Shown here one piece after another: positions 8,702-17,002 of a stretch of 21,313 nt of DNA. The notes under the pieces are model-generated. The model had not been told where the DNA came from. It was given only the letters and a program-made list of their open reading frames with translations, and searched no databases. Source of the DNA: Brachionus plicatilis (lineage: Eukaryota; Rotifera; Eurotatoria; Ploima; Brachionidae); assembly GCA_010279815.1 (NCBI GenBank), contig QEOQ01000690.1, positions 25,306 through 46,618 of the forward strand. Reading direction: 5' to 3'. Position 1 is the first letter of the stretch, and the number at the start of each line of letters is the position of its first letter. Both the position numbers and the translations under genes were made by a program.

Positions 8702-9343
8702 AAACTACCTTCAAGCGCTGGTCCATAAATACTTTTAAGCAGCTGTATGTCTCATTTGTTAGACCTCATTTGGAATATGCGGCAGCAGCTTGGAGTCCAT
8801 GTACTAAAAAGGACTCGAACATTTTGGAACGAGTGCAAAGACGAGCTACGAAATTAGTATTTAGTTCAAGAAATCTGGATTATGATAAAAGACTTACTAT
8901 GTTAGGGTTGACGACACTCAAGACAAGACGAGATCGTGGAGACTTAATTGAAACCTTCAAAATAATGAATTGTTTTAGCGTAGTTAAATGGCAGAATCCG
9001 TACATTAAAAGTCATGCATTAACAAGCAATGGTCCAGCTGGTGGAATCCGAGGACATCATAAAAGATTGACCAAGCAAATGTCAAGGATCAAAGTGAGAG
9101 AGAACTTTCTAACAAACAGAGTGGTGAATGCGTGGAACGAGTTACCGATAGAGGTTGTAAATGCAAAATCTAAAAATGAATTCAAAAACAAAATAGATTT
9201 CTTTTTGAAACAAAAATAATTAATTTTTCCTATTAACATAATCTTTTTAAGTCATATTTTAAAATCAGACAGCTATCATAGCAAGGCTAGATATAGCATT
9301 GCTCCGCAGTTAGTCTGCTGTAGCTCTTTATTATTATTATTAC
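8702..9343 (+). mobile_element. 5'-truncated LINE (CR1/jockey-like) copy with (TTA)n tail
   Basis: A 642-bp insertion bounded by perfect 9-bp direct repeats. It holds the C-terminal part of the retrotransposon polyprotein, then a 3' untranslated stretch with small GC-richer hairpins (for example GCAG-TTAGT-CTGC), and ends in a TTATTATTATTATTA run, the kind of short-repeat tail used by CR1/L2-like LINEs. This is what incomplete target-primed reverse transcription produces. The flanks belong to one older sequence split by the insertion. Confidence 0.85.
8704..9219 (+). pseudogene. LINE polyprotein C-terminal fragment (downstream of reverse transcriptase domain)
   Basis: The frame is open from 8704 and carries the conserved tail found after the reverse transcriptase in CR1/jockey-like LINEs. 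Landmarks are LYVSFVRPHLEYAAAAWSP, ERVQRRATKLV, LTTLKTRRDRGDLIETFKI, and FLTNRVVNAWNELPIEVV near the end. It stops at TAA (9217-9219), a natural terminus. The reverse transcriptase and endonuclease domains are missing because the copy is 5'-truncated, and there is no ATG, so no protein is expected. The remaining frame has no stop or shift, which suggests a fairly young insertion. Confidence 0.85.
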
Positions 9344-9352
9344 TCAACTAAT
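9344..9352 (+). repeat. right target-site duplication of LINE copy
   Basis: TCAACTAAT, identical to 8693-8701, directly after the TTA tail. Confidence 0.75.
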
Positions 9353-9571
9353 TGGCATTCGAGCAAAAATAACGCAAAAGGATCTAAACTTGAAGAACGG
9401 TACAATTTTTCTGGAGTAAAAAATAAATCACCAACCTATTACAAGAAATTTCATGATAAATTTAAATAATAAATTTGAAAAAAAACTCAAACAAATTGAC
9501 TGGAATGGCTTTAATTTCTGGCCAGAAACCAGGTTTAATGAAATGATAAAAAAAATCAATATTGAGAGATA
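9353..9571 (+). pseudogene. possible coding remnant interrupted by the LINE
   Basis: Two overlapping frames look more protein-like than chance here. One reads WHSSKNNAKGSKLEERYNF onward to KKFHDKFK and a stop. A second takes over with KFEKKLKQIDWNGFNFWPE, then RFNEMIKKINIER and a stop at 9571. Together they would be one frameshifted coding tail. I do not recognise it. Upstream of the LINE the frame is closed. It may be an old transposon or gene exon. Confidence 0.25.
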
Positions 9572-10149
9572 GTTACTTTTATAAATTAAATATATTTTGA
9601 AAGCAAATTTTTTCATTTTAGTGTCTTTTTTTCCAAAAATTTAAAATATCCTAGAACCAAACAGACACCAGAATTAAATTTTTTGTTACCAAATCAACTT
9701 AAAATCATGTTTTATTTAAGTCTTTTAAAGAAAATTTTTCAAATAAAATAAAACAATAAAATAAAACTCGATTTTTCGTTTATTAATTTTTATCAAAAAA
9801 ATAAAAATCCTATGAAAAAATAGATCCTGGGTTTGAATTTTTTAAGCCTCGATTTATTTAGAAACATGTTCATTAGCCTTTTTTTAAATATCATTCAAAA
9901 GAAAAGTGGCTGTATGCATTTTATTTTTTTTAAAGCGATTTTAAACCATTTAAAATAGACTCATGGTAAAGCCGATACAGCAGGGACAATATTAAAATAA
10001 TATAATGTATCTAAATAGAATATTTAGAATAGCTAAGTTAATTCTATCAAGCAATTAAAATAGCAGCAATCAAAATAGCTAAACACATAATGAAAAAAGG
10101 AAATAAAAGCTAAAATAAAAAAAAAGCAAAAAAAATTCATTGTAATCAA
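9572..10149. other. AT-rich intergenic stretch
   Basis: No gene seen. AATAGC(T/A) motifs recur around 10029-10085. There are A/T runs and nothing that looks like an RNA gene. Confidence 0.4.
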
Positions 10150-10692
10150 TCAATGTTTGTTTGTTTAATAATTTATTTCTTTTTTAAAAGAAAGGCTACG
10201 AGCAGAGCTCCTTATTAGATAATGATGCATTTTTCTAAACAAAGCTAAGACTTAATAAACATAAAAAGAACAATAAGATACAAGTAAATTAAACTTTTAT
10301 ATTAATACCAAGATCAAAATTAAAGAGAAAAAAGATCAAGTTAAAAAAAATTAAAACAAAACGTTGATTGAATCATAATAAAGCTTTTTGATGATTAATT
10401 TAAATTTGTCTATTCTATTCATATATCAATTGGTCAATTATCGGAGCTTCAATTACATTCTGACTAGGTTCGTTCCAATTGTTCACTAAACGGTTTGTAA
10501 AAAAATATGACCTTACTGTACAGTTTATAACCAATTGTTTCGTTTTGAATAAGGATGGCTCCTTGTATCATAAAATTTTTGGCAAGGTATAGTTAAATCC
10601 TGTTTGAACCAGTTATAATTTTCAGCACCAAATTTAATCTTGTATTGTTGAATCAAATCACCGCGAATTCTTCTTAGTTCCAATGTTGTCAG
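10150..10692 (-). pseudogene. second LINE copy: 3' end of polyprotein plus 3' tail, frameshifted
   Basis: On the minus strand from 10692 the sequence reads LTTLELRRIRGDLIQQYKI, then EN-YNWFKQDL and RSHPYSKRNNWL before a stop. A shifted frame continues with VRSYFFTNRLVNNWNEPSQN to a stop at 10415, and a third gives NRIDKF. These are the same landmarks as in the LINE tail at 8704-9219, in the same order, so this is a decayed relative. Downstream is a GC-richer 3' motif, GGAGCTCTGCTCGTAGCC (complement of 10195-10212), then a short AAAC repeat near 10154-10166 that may be the tail. The left boundary is approximate. Its 5' break lies next to the mariner end at 10700. Confidence 0.8.
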
Positions 10693-10699
10693 CTAATGT

Positions 10700-11620
10700 T
10701 AGGTTGTTATTTCTAAACGAAATAATTTCATTCAAGATTAAACGTTTTTATGCAATGTTAAAAATCATTTGATAATATCAAGAGTTGCATATTCGCCATT
10801 GCATGTTATTCAAGTTTAAAGAAGGAAAAAATGAGACGAAGGCTACCAAGTCAATCTGCTTGGTATATGGAGAGAACGCTCTGACTATTCGCACTAGTCA
10901 AAATTGGTTTTCTCGATTCAAAGGTGGCGATTTCGCGCTAAATGGCAAAGCACGTGTTGGGAGATTTGTCAAAGCTGATGACGCGTATTTGGAAGAGCTG
11001 CTTGAAGAAGACCCTGGGTGATCTACCAGACATCTTGCTAAAGAGTATATAACAAATGGCACCGTTTGGAATATATTAAAAGCGTTATAATTTAGAAGGC
11101 CGGTAAATGGGTCCCACACAAACTCTCAGAAATCAAATTCATGGAAAAAAGTCATACTGTGTATTTAGTGAGATCAGAAGGGGATCATCTATTAAGAGGT
11201 AATGCAACCCAAGCAAACGATAAACGCAGACCTTTTTTCACAACAATTGATTCGTTTGATCCATACTTTGGAAGCAAAACGGTCACAAAGAGCTAAAGGA
11301 GAGCGAGAAATGATTCTTTTACATAACAACGCTAGGCCACATGTTGCAAAAATGCCAGCTTATTCACCAGACTTGGCTCCTTCGCATAACCATATGTTCA
11401 GATCCATGGAGCACTTCATTAGTGAAAAAATTTACCCAGCCTTGAATGAAATAAAAAAAGACATCAGTCAATATTTCATCTCAAAAACAGCCAGGGATCA
11501 AAATGCTGCCATAAAGATGGGAGATGTGTTTTACAAGCAAAAGAAATTATTTTAGAGTCTAAAAATATTCTATAATATTTTTTTAAATGAATAGATAAAG
11601 TCTCGATATTAAACAACCTA
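10700..11620 (+). mobile_element. mariner-family DNA transposon, internally deleted and dead
   Basis: The transposase remnant is framed by matching ends. TAGGTTGTTATTT starts at 10700, and the complement of 11608-11620 reads TAGGTTGTTTAAT. A TA dinucleotide lies at each edge, as expected for insertion at TA. At 0.92 kb it is shorter than the usual 1.3 kb of mariner elements because part of the transposase gene is missing. The ends place it against the broken edge of the LINE tail at 10692. Confidence 0.75.
10785..11555 (+). pseudogene. mariner transposase pseudogene
   Basis: The N-terminal DNA-binding half is clear: HIRHCMLFKFKEGKNETKA, then ICLVYGENALTIRTSQNWFS and RFKGGDFAL, ending EELLEEDPG before a TGA at 11019-11021. 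Later frames show KWVPHKLSE, then an internal deletion of roughly 100 residues that removes the first catalytic Asp. The sequence resumes at KKVILC with two stops (TAG TGA) at the Trp-Trp site and a TAA in IIY-stop-EV. The C-terminal part reads TINADLFSQQL, ILLHNNARPHVAK and YSPDLAPSHNHMF. Family knowledge: the second and third catalytic Asp sit in HDNARPH and APSD; here they are Asn and His. The start codon is also lost. It cannot encode an active enzyme. Confidence 0.9.
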
Positions 11621-11628
11621 TTATTTGT

Positions 11629-11715
11629 CTATTCAAATTGTTTTTTAGTTGAAGAGATACATTTTGGAGATACACCTAACAGATTGGCTATCTCATTTTG
11701 CTTTTTGTCTCCACT
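11629..11715 (-). pseudogene. helix-turn-helix remnant (Tc1/mariner-type or similar transposase)
   Basis: A short minus-strand open segment reads SGDKKQNEIANLLGVSPKCI and then SSTKKQFE before a stop. The pattern Q-x-E-I-A-x-x-L-G-V-S-x-x-x-I is that of the N-terminal helix-turn-helix of Tc1-like transposases and many regulators. Only about 28 codons survive and no catalytic part follows. It lies just right of the mariner copy but on the other strand, so it is a separate fragment. Confidence 0.4.
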
Positions 11716-12732
11716 TTATAGTAGACCATTAGAATTTTGAATACTTTTTAAATAAAAAATTTCAAAATAAACTTTTCAAAAAATAAGTTAATAAATTTAA
11801 ATTTAAAAATCGATTTTATCAATGGGTTGAGAAAATTTTTTTTAAAAATTATTTTATCTTTTAAGTCTACACATCATGTAAAGCATGTTACATTATAATT
11901 ATTTAATTTATTAATTAATTTAATATCTAATGATATACTCTTTGATTTGAAATGATATTCTGAATTGATCATCAACTTGAAGATGTCAGAACCTGAGACA
12001 TCAAAAATTTTGGAAGACGATTAAACTCACATAAAAAAGTAAAAATAAAAAAACACCACAAAAAAATGAAAGTTGAACATATTAGATCAGAAAAAAAAAA
12101 CATAAAGTTTAGTATTGTTTTTTGAAAAAGTTAAAAAAACATTAATTGTTTCTTCAAGGCTTATATTTTCTATAGGAGCAAATTTATTATTTTTTATATC
12201 AAATAATTTTTTTTCGTTTATCAAATCAGAAATTATCTAATTTATTTTTAAATATTAAAATTGCTTCTACAATAATTATTTTCCTTTCTTCAATAGTGAA
12301 AAAACATAAGTTTATTTTTCATCTGAGAAATACACATAAGAATGGACTTTTTTGACCACTGTGTGCAGTGAAGTTTAATTAAATTTTTTCATTAAATAAT
12401 TCAATCCAATTGCTTCGGATCATTCAAATTTAAATTATTGTCAAATTTGTTGTCACACTTTATGAACAAATATTTATGTTTTATTTTCTTTTTAAGATAA
12501 TGAATTACGATTAAAATATTTATGTTTTTAATTAACTTTTTTACTTTGATAAATAAAATTGACTTATGTTTTTCTAACAGTTAAACACTACATATTTCTG
12601 TATGTTTTTTTCACCTTTCAATAAATTACAAAAAAATATATGTGTATGTCTCTTTGTTTATATTTTTTTAACTCACTATATGTGAATTTCAGCCTATGCC
12701 TTTTAAAAACTCCTTTTAAAAAAATTTAAAAT
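11716..12732. other. AT-rich intergenic stretch
   Basis: No gene seen. A 6-bp stem GATGTC/GACATC sits near 11982-12002. The stretch separates the mariner debris from the 3' end of the minus-strand TIR gene. Confidence 0.4.
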
Positions 12733-12738
12733 TTTATT
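12733..12738 (-). terminator. poly(A) signal of the TIR/repeat gene
   Basis: TTTATT on the plus strand is AATAAA on the minus strand, about 36 nt past the stop at 12774. This close spacing matches other genes in the window. Confidence 0.55.
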
Positions 12739-12773
12739 TTTATAATAAATCTAAGATACATAAATAAAATCTT

Positions 12774-14015
12774 CTATTCTTGTGTAAAATAAACCACGTA
12801 AACATGCTCGTGTTTTATGTTCAAATAGCCATAGTTCACCACCAACTTGGGATACAACCTTTTGGCATTCAGCTTATGGGCCACTTGATCCAGTTCACAT
12901 TGAGTAATTCCAACAAACAGTAGTGAGGTGCCTTCACGGAAGCTTTCCAAGCTTGTCCAGATGGTCGAAAACTTGACGTCAAAATTTTTGTCTTTGTAAG
13001 CCTTCAAATCAATCATTCTCCAATTCGATCTGCTAAGCTCTTCATACACCTGCATGAGGTCTTGATCAGACAAATTCTCTCTTACTTGGTAAACATTGTC
13101 CACAATCACTGAGTCATTTTCGTCCAAAATTCTGCTCTTTTCATAACAGCTCTTTTCTTCCACATTGATAGATCTAACCAAAAGACTATGGTAAAAATGC
13201 ACATTATTTACCACATTTACATTCATTGACACTCTAGTGTGTCTGAGCGGAATCAATAGTTTATCTTTGAGCGCCCCACAAGCCTGGCCATACACTTGAC
13301 CGAATCTGGTGTCTATAACACTGTGCTTTAGTTGATTCGGTGTTGTGTCAGGACAATACTTGAACTGGCAAAAGTACTGAATTTCTTCAGTTGATTTTTT
13401 GGAGGCGGAAGTTCGCGTTTGTCTTCTTTTTTTCAGCAAAATGGGATTTTTATGCTTGATGTAGGAATCTATTAGTTCCAAGCTCCAGTTGTTCTTGGTG
13501 TGTTCGCTGCAGATGCTTTCCAATTGAGCGGGATTTAGGTCGTAAAAAATGAGGTATGGTGGTGGTCTGGCAGCTCTGGTTTTGGTACCATTTGGATCAT
13601 TTGCGGTCCACAGCAAGCTAAAATAGTTGATTTTGTTTATGAGAACTGTGTCGAGCCAAGACAGGTGAAAATCTGCGCTGAGCATTGTGTCAATGTGGCA
13701 TTTTAGACTGCTGTGTGGAATAGATAGACAGGAAATTATTTTTTGTGCTGGAAACAGCGATTTTATGTTGATGGATGAGATAAGCATTTCTTGAAAAAAA
13801 AAAAAAAATTTTTATTTTTTTTTATTAAATCAAAATAATTAACTTTTCATCAGGTGGCCTTCTTGGCTTTTCATTTTGTTCATGAAGGCCTCTTCGGCCG
13901 AGTTCTTGGGTCTGAAGCGATCATCGTGTCGCACTGAATTATTGTGACTGCTAATTGGAACCAAGTCGTGAATCGAGTCTCGCAAGGACGTCAAAAAGTT
14001 TTCCATTGACTCTAC
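12774..14015 (-). CDS. exons 4-5 of TIR/repeat gene: linker and tandem structural-repeat module
   Basis: Exon 4 is 14015-13844. Its acceptor CAATTTTTCAAG is in phase 0 with exon 3. Exon 5 is 13789-12774, joined across a 54-bp intron (donor GTTAAT, acceptor TTTTTCAAG) that restores one frame. Exon 4 supplies a 57-aa charged linker. Exon 5 supplies 337 residues, giving 528 aa in all when joined to the TIR exons. In spliced numbering I see about five repeats, near 217-251, 275-333, 341-395, 430-468 and 485-525. Most share a Leu/Thr-x-x-x-Leu helix, then an Asn-Trp or equivalent, a strand ending in Tyr, and an aromatic strand ending in W or F (YFSLLW, YFCQF, FSTIW, VYVVYF). This resembles the bacterial tandem repeat / polyglycine-hydrolase-like repeat. 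The match is by eye. An independent start at Met in exon 4 (14006) is the alternative model. Confidence 0.7.
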
Positions 14016-14763
14016 CTTGAAAAATTGGCAGCTTTTAAAACACTTTAGCAGCAAGTTGAGTTTAAAAAAATTTGTTTTTTTTTTTTCTCAGATTTTTTAA
14101 ATTCATAATTTATAAGAATGTGAGATTTATCAAGGTTTTTATTAGATGAATAATAAAAAAATGTTAAAAGCTTTTAAATTGTTTAGTAAATGAAATTGTT
14201 TTAATTTTGAAAAAAAAAATAAAAATAAAATACAAATCATTCTTTTTTTAAAATAAAATTCAAGTTCAAAATAAAAATTAAAAAATAAAGAATATAAGAA
14301 ATCTCATTTAAAATTAAAATGTAACAAACGATCGTGAATTATCACTAAAGTAAAAATTTTTAAAGAACTTAACAAAGTTTTTCGGATCTAGTCGTTTAGG
14401 TGAACTATGGTTCATCTATTACTAGAACAATCTTGTTCTCAGATTTTAATCTAAAAATTTTTCATCTTATTTGATATTTTTTCATCTATTTAGAAAAAAG
14501 CTAAAAGTAATATTAAAAAATAAGATAGACTAAAAAATCATTACATAAAGTCAACACTTGAAAAGCGATAATTTAATTTGAATTTTCTTTAATTTTTATT
14601 ATTCAATTTTTTTAAATTTTTAAAGACAATTTATTTTCCAAAAGATTTATTTTAAAAAATTTTAAAATTTTTTTAAGGTTTTCTAAAAAATAAAAATTTA
14701 TTTTAATAATATTTGGATGTCGTGTTTTGACAGCAAAAAATCTGCTTTCTACACCCAAAAAAA

Positions 14764-14812
14764 AGATTATCACAACTAAACCGTAAAAAAAAAATTTGGG
14801 TTGTGATAATCT
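14764..14812. repeat. perfect 13-bp inverted repeat (hairpin)
   Basis: AGATTATCACAAC (14764-14776) pairs exactly with GTTGTGATAATCT (14800-14812) across a 23-nt A-rich loop. It may be the end of a small transposon or a foldback element. It lies directly before the coding tail at 14819. Confidence 0.6.
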
Positions 14813-14818
14813 AAATAA

Positions 14819-14950
14819 AATAAAGATGAGGACGAGTTAGTTGAGGATGTAATAGATGTTGAGACTGGAATTGAAGTTGCCAAAGAGAACAAGCGAGGTG
14901 GATCAAAAAAATTGAAATCAGAATTGGAGAAAGAAAAGCCTAAAAAGTAG
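14819..14950 (+). pseudogene. orphan lysine/glutamate-rich coding tail (43 codons)
   Basis: Open on the plus strand from just after an in-frame TAA (14816-14818) to TAG at 14950. It reads NKDEDELVEDVIDVETGIEV, then AKENKRGGSKKLKSELEKEK and PKK. The base composition is much less AT-biased than its surroundings and the reading is convincingly protein-like. There is an acidic stretch followed by a basic, possibly nuclear-localising end. It has no ATG. It could be the last exon of a captured or transposon gene; I do not recognise the protein. Confidence 0.4.
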
Positions 14951-14958
14951 TGCATGGT

Positions 14959-15205
14959 ATCGATATTAAATTATCGATAGAAATATCGATAAATTAAGTA
15001 TCGATATTGATTTTTTTTCTTTTTTAACTTATCGATTGCATTCTAATCTATCAGTTGAATATGAATATTTTTAAATTATACTGATATTTTATCGATGAAG
15101 TAGAAAACTTTCGATATTTAATCGATAGAGAAAAATATTTTCGATCAAATATTGATATGAAATATTAATATCAATATTTTATTGAAAATATCTTACTTCA
15201 TCGAT
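14959..15205. repeat. ATCGAT-rich foldback element
   Basis: Eight ATCGAT palindromes begin at 14959, 14973, 14985, 15000, 15031, 15091, 15121 and 15200. The right part folds back. ATCGATGAAGTA (15091-15102) is exactly complementary to TACTTCATCGAT (15194-15205). Inside, 22 nt at 15137-15158 pair with 15168-15189 with few mismatches. The look is that of a MITE or the end of a DNA transposon with its own motif array, like the TCTCGA arrays at 6109-8351. Confidence 0.6.
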
Positions 15206-15866
15206 TAAATATCAAGATTAACTGATTAATTAATTCAATATGTAAGGTGCATTTAAGGCAAAACTACGTCACTACTCTGGGATTCTAAATTTTTTTACAT
15301 ATTCGTGTTCCCCATGTATGATAACCCATGTTTGGTGGTTTTTTTATGTTTCTACCTATTTCAGGTAAAAAGTTATTTAACTTTGAAAAAAGGCGTTTTT
15401 TGATGCATAGAAACATTAAAAACCCTTTTTTCTCCCAAAAATACTCCGATTTGTATATTTTTTTTTTCATTTTCTGATTTTAAATGCTTTAAATTTTATT
15501 GTAAGCAATTGACTATTTTAGAGTTGGAAAGAAATTATTGAGTTTTTTCTAAGATCGTTTCTTCAAGTTTACTCAAAAACTACAATATCAATTTAATTTA
15601 TATTACCCTTAACATTGTGCGCTTTTTGATAAAAAATTTTCAAAAAATTAATCAAATTAAATTCGCACTTTTTTTAATTAATCAACTACTAAGCAATAGA
15701 TTAATTTTAAATAATTCGACAATAAAACACAGAAACTCCTCCCAACCTCGTATACCCATCTTTTAACATTGCCAAAAAATTTTCAATTCAAGTTAATAGG
15801 AAAACGAAATATTAATTTTATATTGTTGTAGTGAATAATATATTTGAGACTTTTACTTTGTATTAA

Positions 15867-16094
15867 TTAGTGACTGATTATAAAAGTGAGAATATTGAAG
15901 CATTTTTAGAAGGTTTAGGAAATAATTTACTAATTGATAAAGAAAAAAATTGAAATAAAAATTAATTAGACTATTTTTTTTTCTACATTTTTTTTTCCAG
16001 GCAAATTCTACATTTTTTTTTCCAGGTAAATTCTATATTATCCAATAAAAAATCGTTTTCTACATTTTGTCTTTCTATATTTTGTCACACTGCC
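15867..16094 (+). mobile_element. 3' end of a second, decayed Mutator-like element
   Basis: A 28-codon plus-strand tail (15867-15953) reads LVTDYKSENIEAFLEGLG and on to a stop. It aligns with the last residues of the intact transposase, LVESYDLERIELFIDGM: L, V, Y, E, I, E, F and G are identical in register. It is followed by an array of TTCTA(C/T)AT at 15981, 16006, 16031, 16058 and 16073, and ends in ATTTTGTCACACTGCC. The 12-mer ATTTTGTCACAC is identical to that at the right end of the intact MULE (8335-8346). So this is a diverged MULE, 5'-deleted, inside the intron of the TIR gene. Confidence 0.65.
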
Positions 16095-17002
16095 TAATTT
16101 TCAAATATGAATAATATTAAATCTTGACTTGACTTTGACATTGACTTTCTGACTAACGCACAAGTCTGTATTAAATCAATAGTTTAGTCAATGAGGTTTT
16201 GAGAACTTGAATACAAATTGAACAAAAATCCTTCATTTTTTAATTTTTTAAAATTAAATTCAATAAAAATTATTGGAAAAAATACTGCAACATATTTTGT
16301 TGAACCTTTTTTGCCTAAAATTCAAATTATATTTTTTTCTTTAATAAATCTGTCACTATGATCTACAATCCTTAAATTCAATAACTAATCAAGTTATTTA
16401 TCTTGATGTTTTAATTAAATTAAATAAATATAAAGTGCCATCGTTATCGCAATGACCATTGTCTACAATCTTTCTTACTTTTAATATTTTATTTAATATT
16501 ATCTTGATTTGTGATTAATGTTTTATAATTATTTTTTTTACAATAAAAATGTAATACTTTATTTCATTTATTCGTCTTATTCGAATATTTCCACAAACAA
16601 TATAAACGTTTACCTAAACATATTGTCGTATTTGTTATAAGTGTTATTTTATCATTTAATTAAAAATAAATAAACTGAGTTTTATTAACTTAACTTTATC
16701 CGAGGATTAAAAAATCAAATTAATTATCTATTTAAATCTTTTTGATTCTTTAATTTTTGTCATTTTTTGTGCAAGAAAAATTATTTTAGGCAAAAGAGTA
16801 TTTTTTTAAATATTTTTTATTAACTTTAATTTTAATTTATTTCTAAACAAATTTTTATTATTTTTATTAAGTAAATTTTTTTAATTTTAAATAAATTTAC
16901 TTAATTTTAAATTGGTTGAAATAAAAAATTCAACATTTAATGAATCAAAAAGACTGTTCATCAAAAGCTGAAAGGTGATCAGAGACAAAAAGTTCCACTT
17001 AC

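Larger units (their letters stand above)
14016..17002 (-). other. intron 3 of TIR/repeat gene, expanded by transposon debris
   Basis: A perfect donor, CAA|GTAAGT, lies at 17003/17002. An acceptor CAATTTTTCAAG ends at 14016. Both are in phase 0, so exons 3 and 4 join in frame. At 2987 bp it is about 60 times longer than the gene's other introns (47, 48 and 54 bp). The extra length holds a hairpin (14764-14812), a coding tail on the plus strand (14819-14950), an ATCGAT-rich foldback (14959-15205), and a MULE 3' end (15867-16094). The remainder is AT-rich and featureless. A minus-strand frame at 15285-15470 looks like chance. Confidence 0.55.

Noticed and set aside
10898..11119. Minus-strand 73-codon frame
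   Set aside because: Shadow of the mariner transposase remnant on the plus strand.
15285..15470. Minus-strand 61-codon frame inside intron 3
   Set aside because: AT-driven Lys/Phe/Ile composition, no recognisable motif, and not needed for the splice model.
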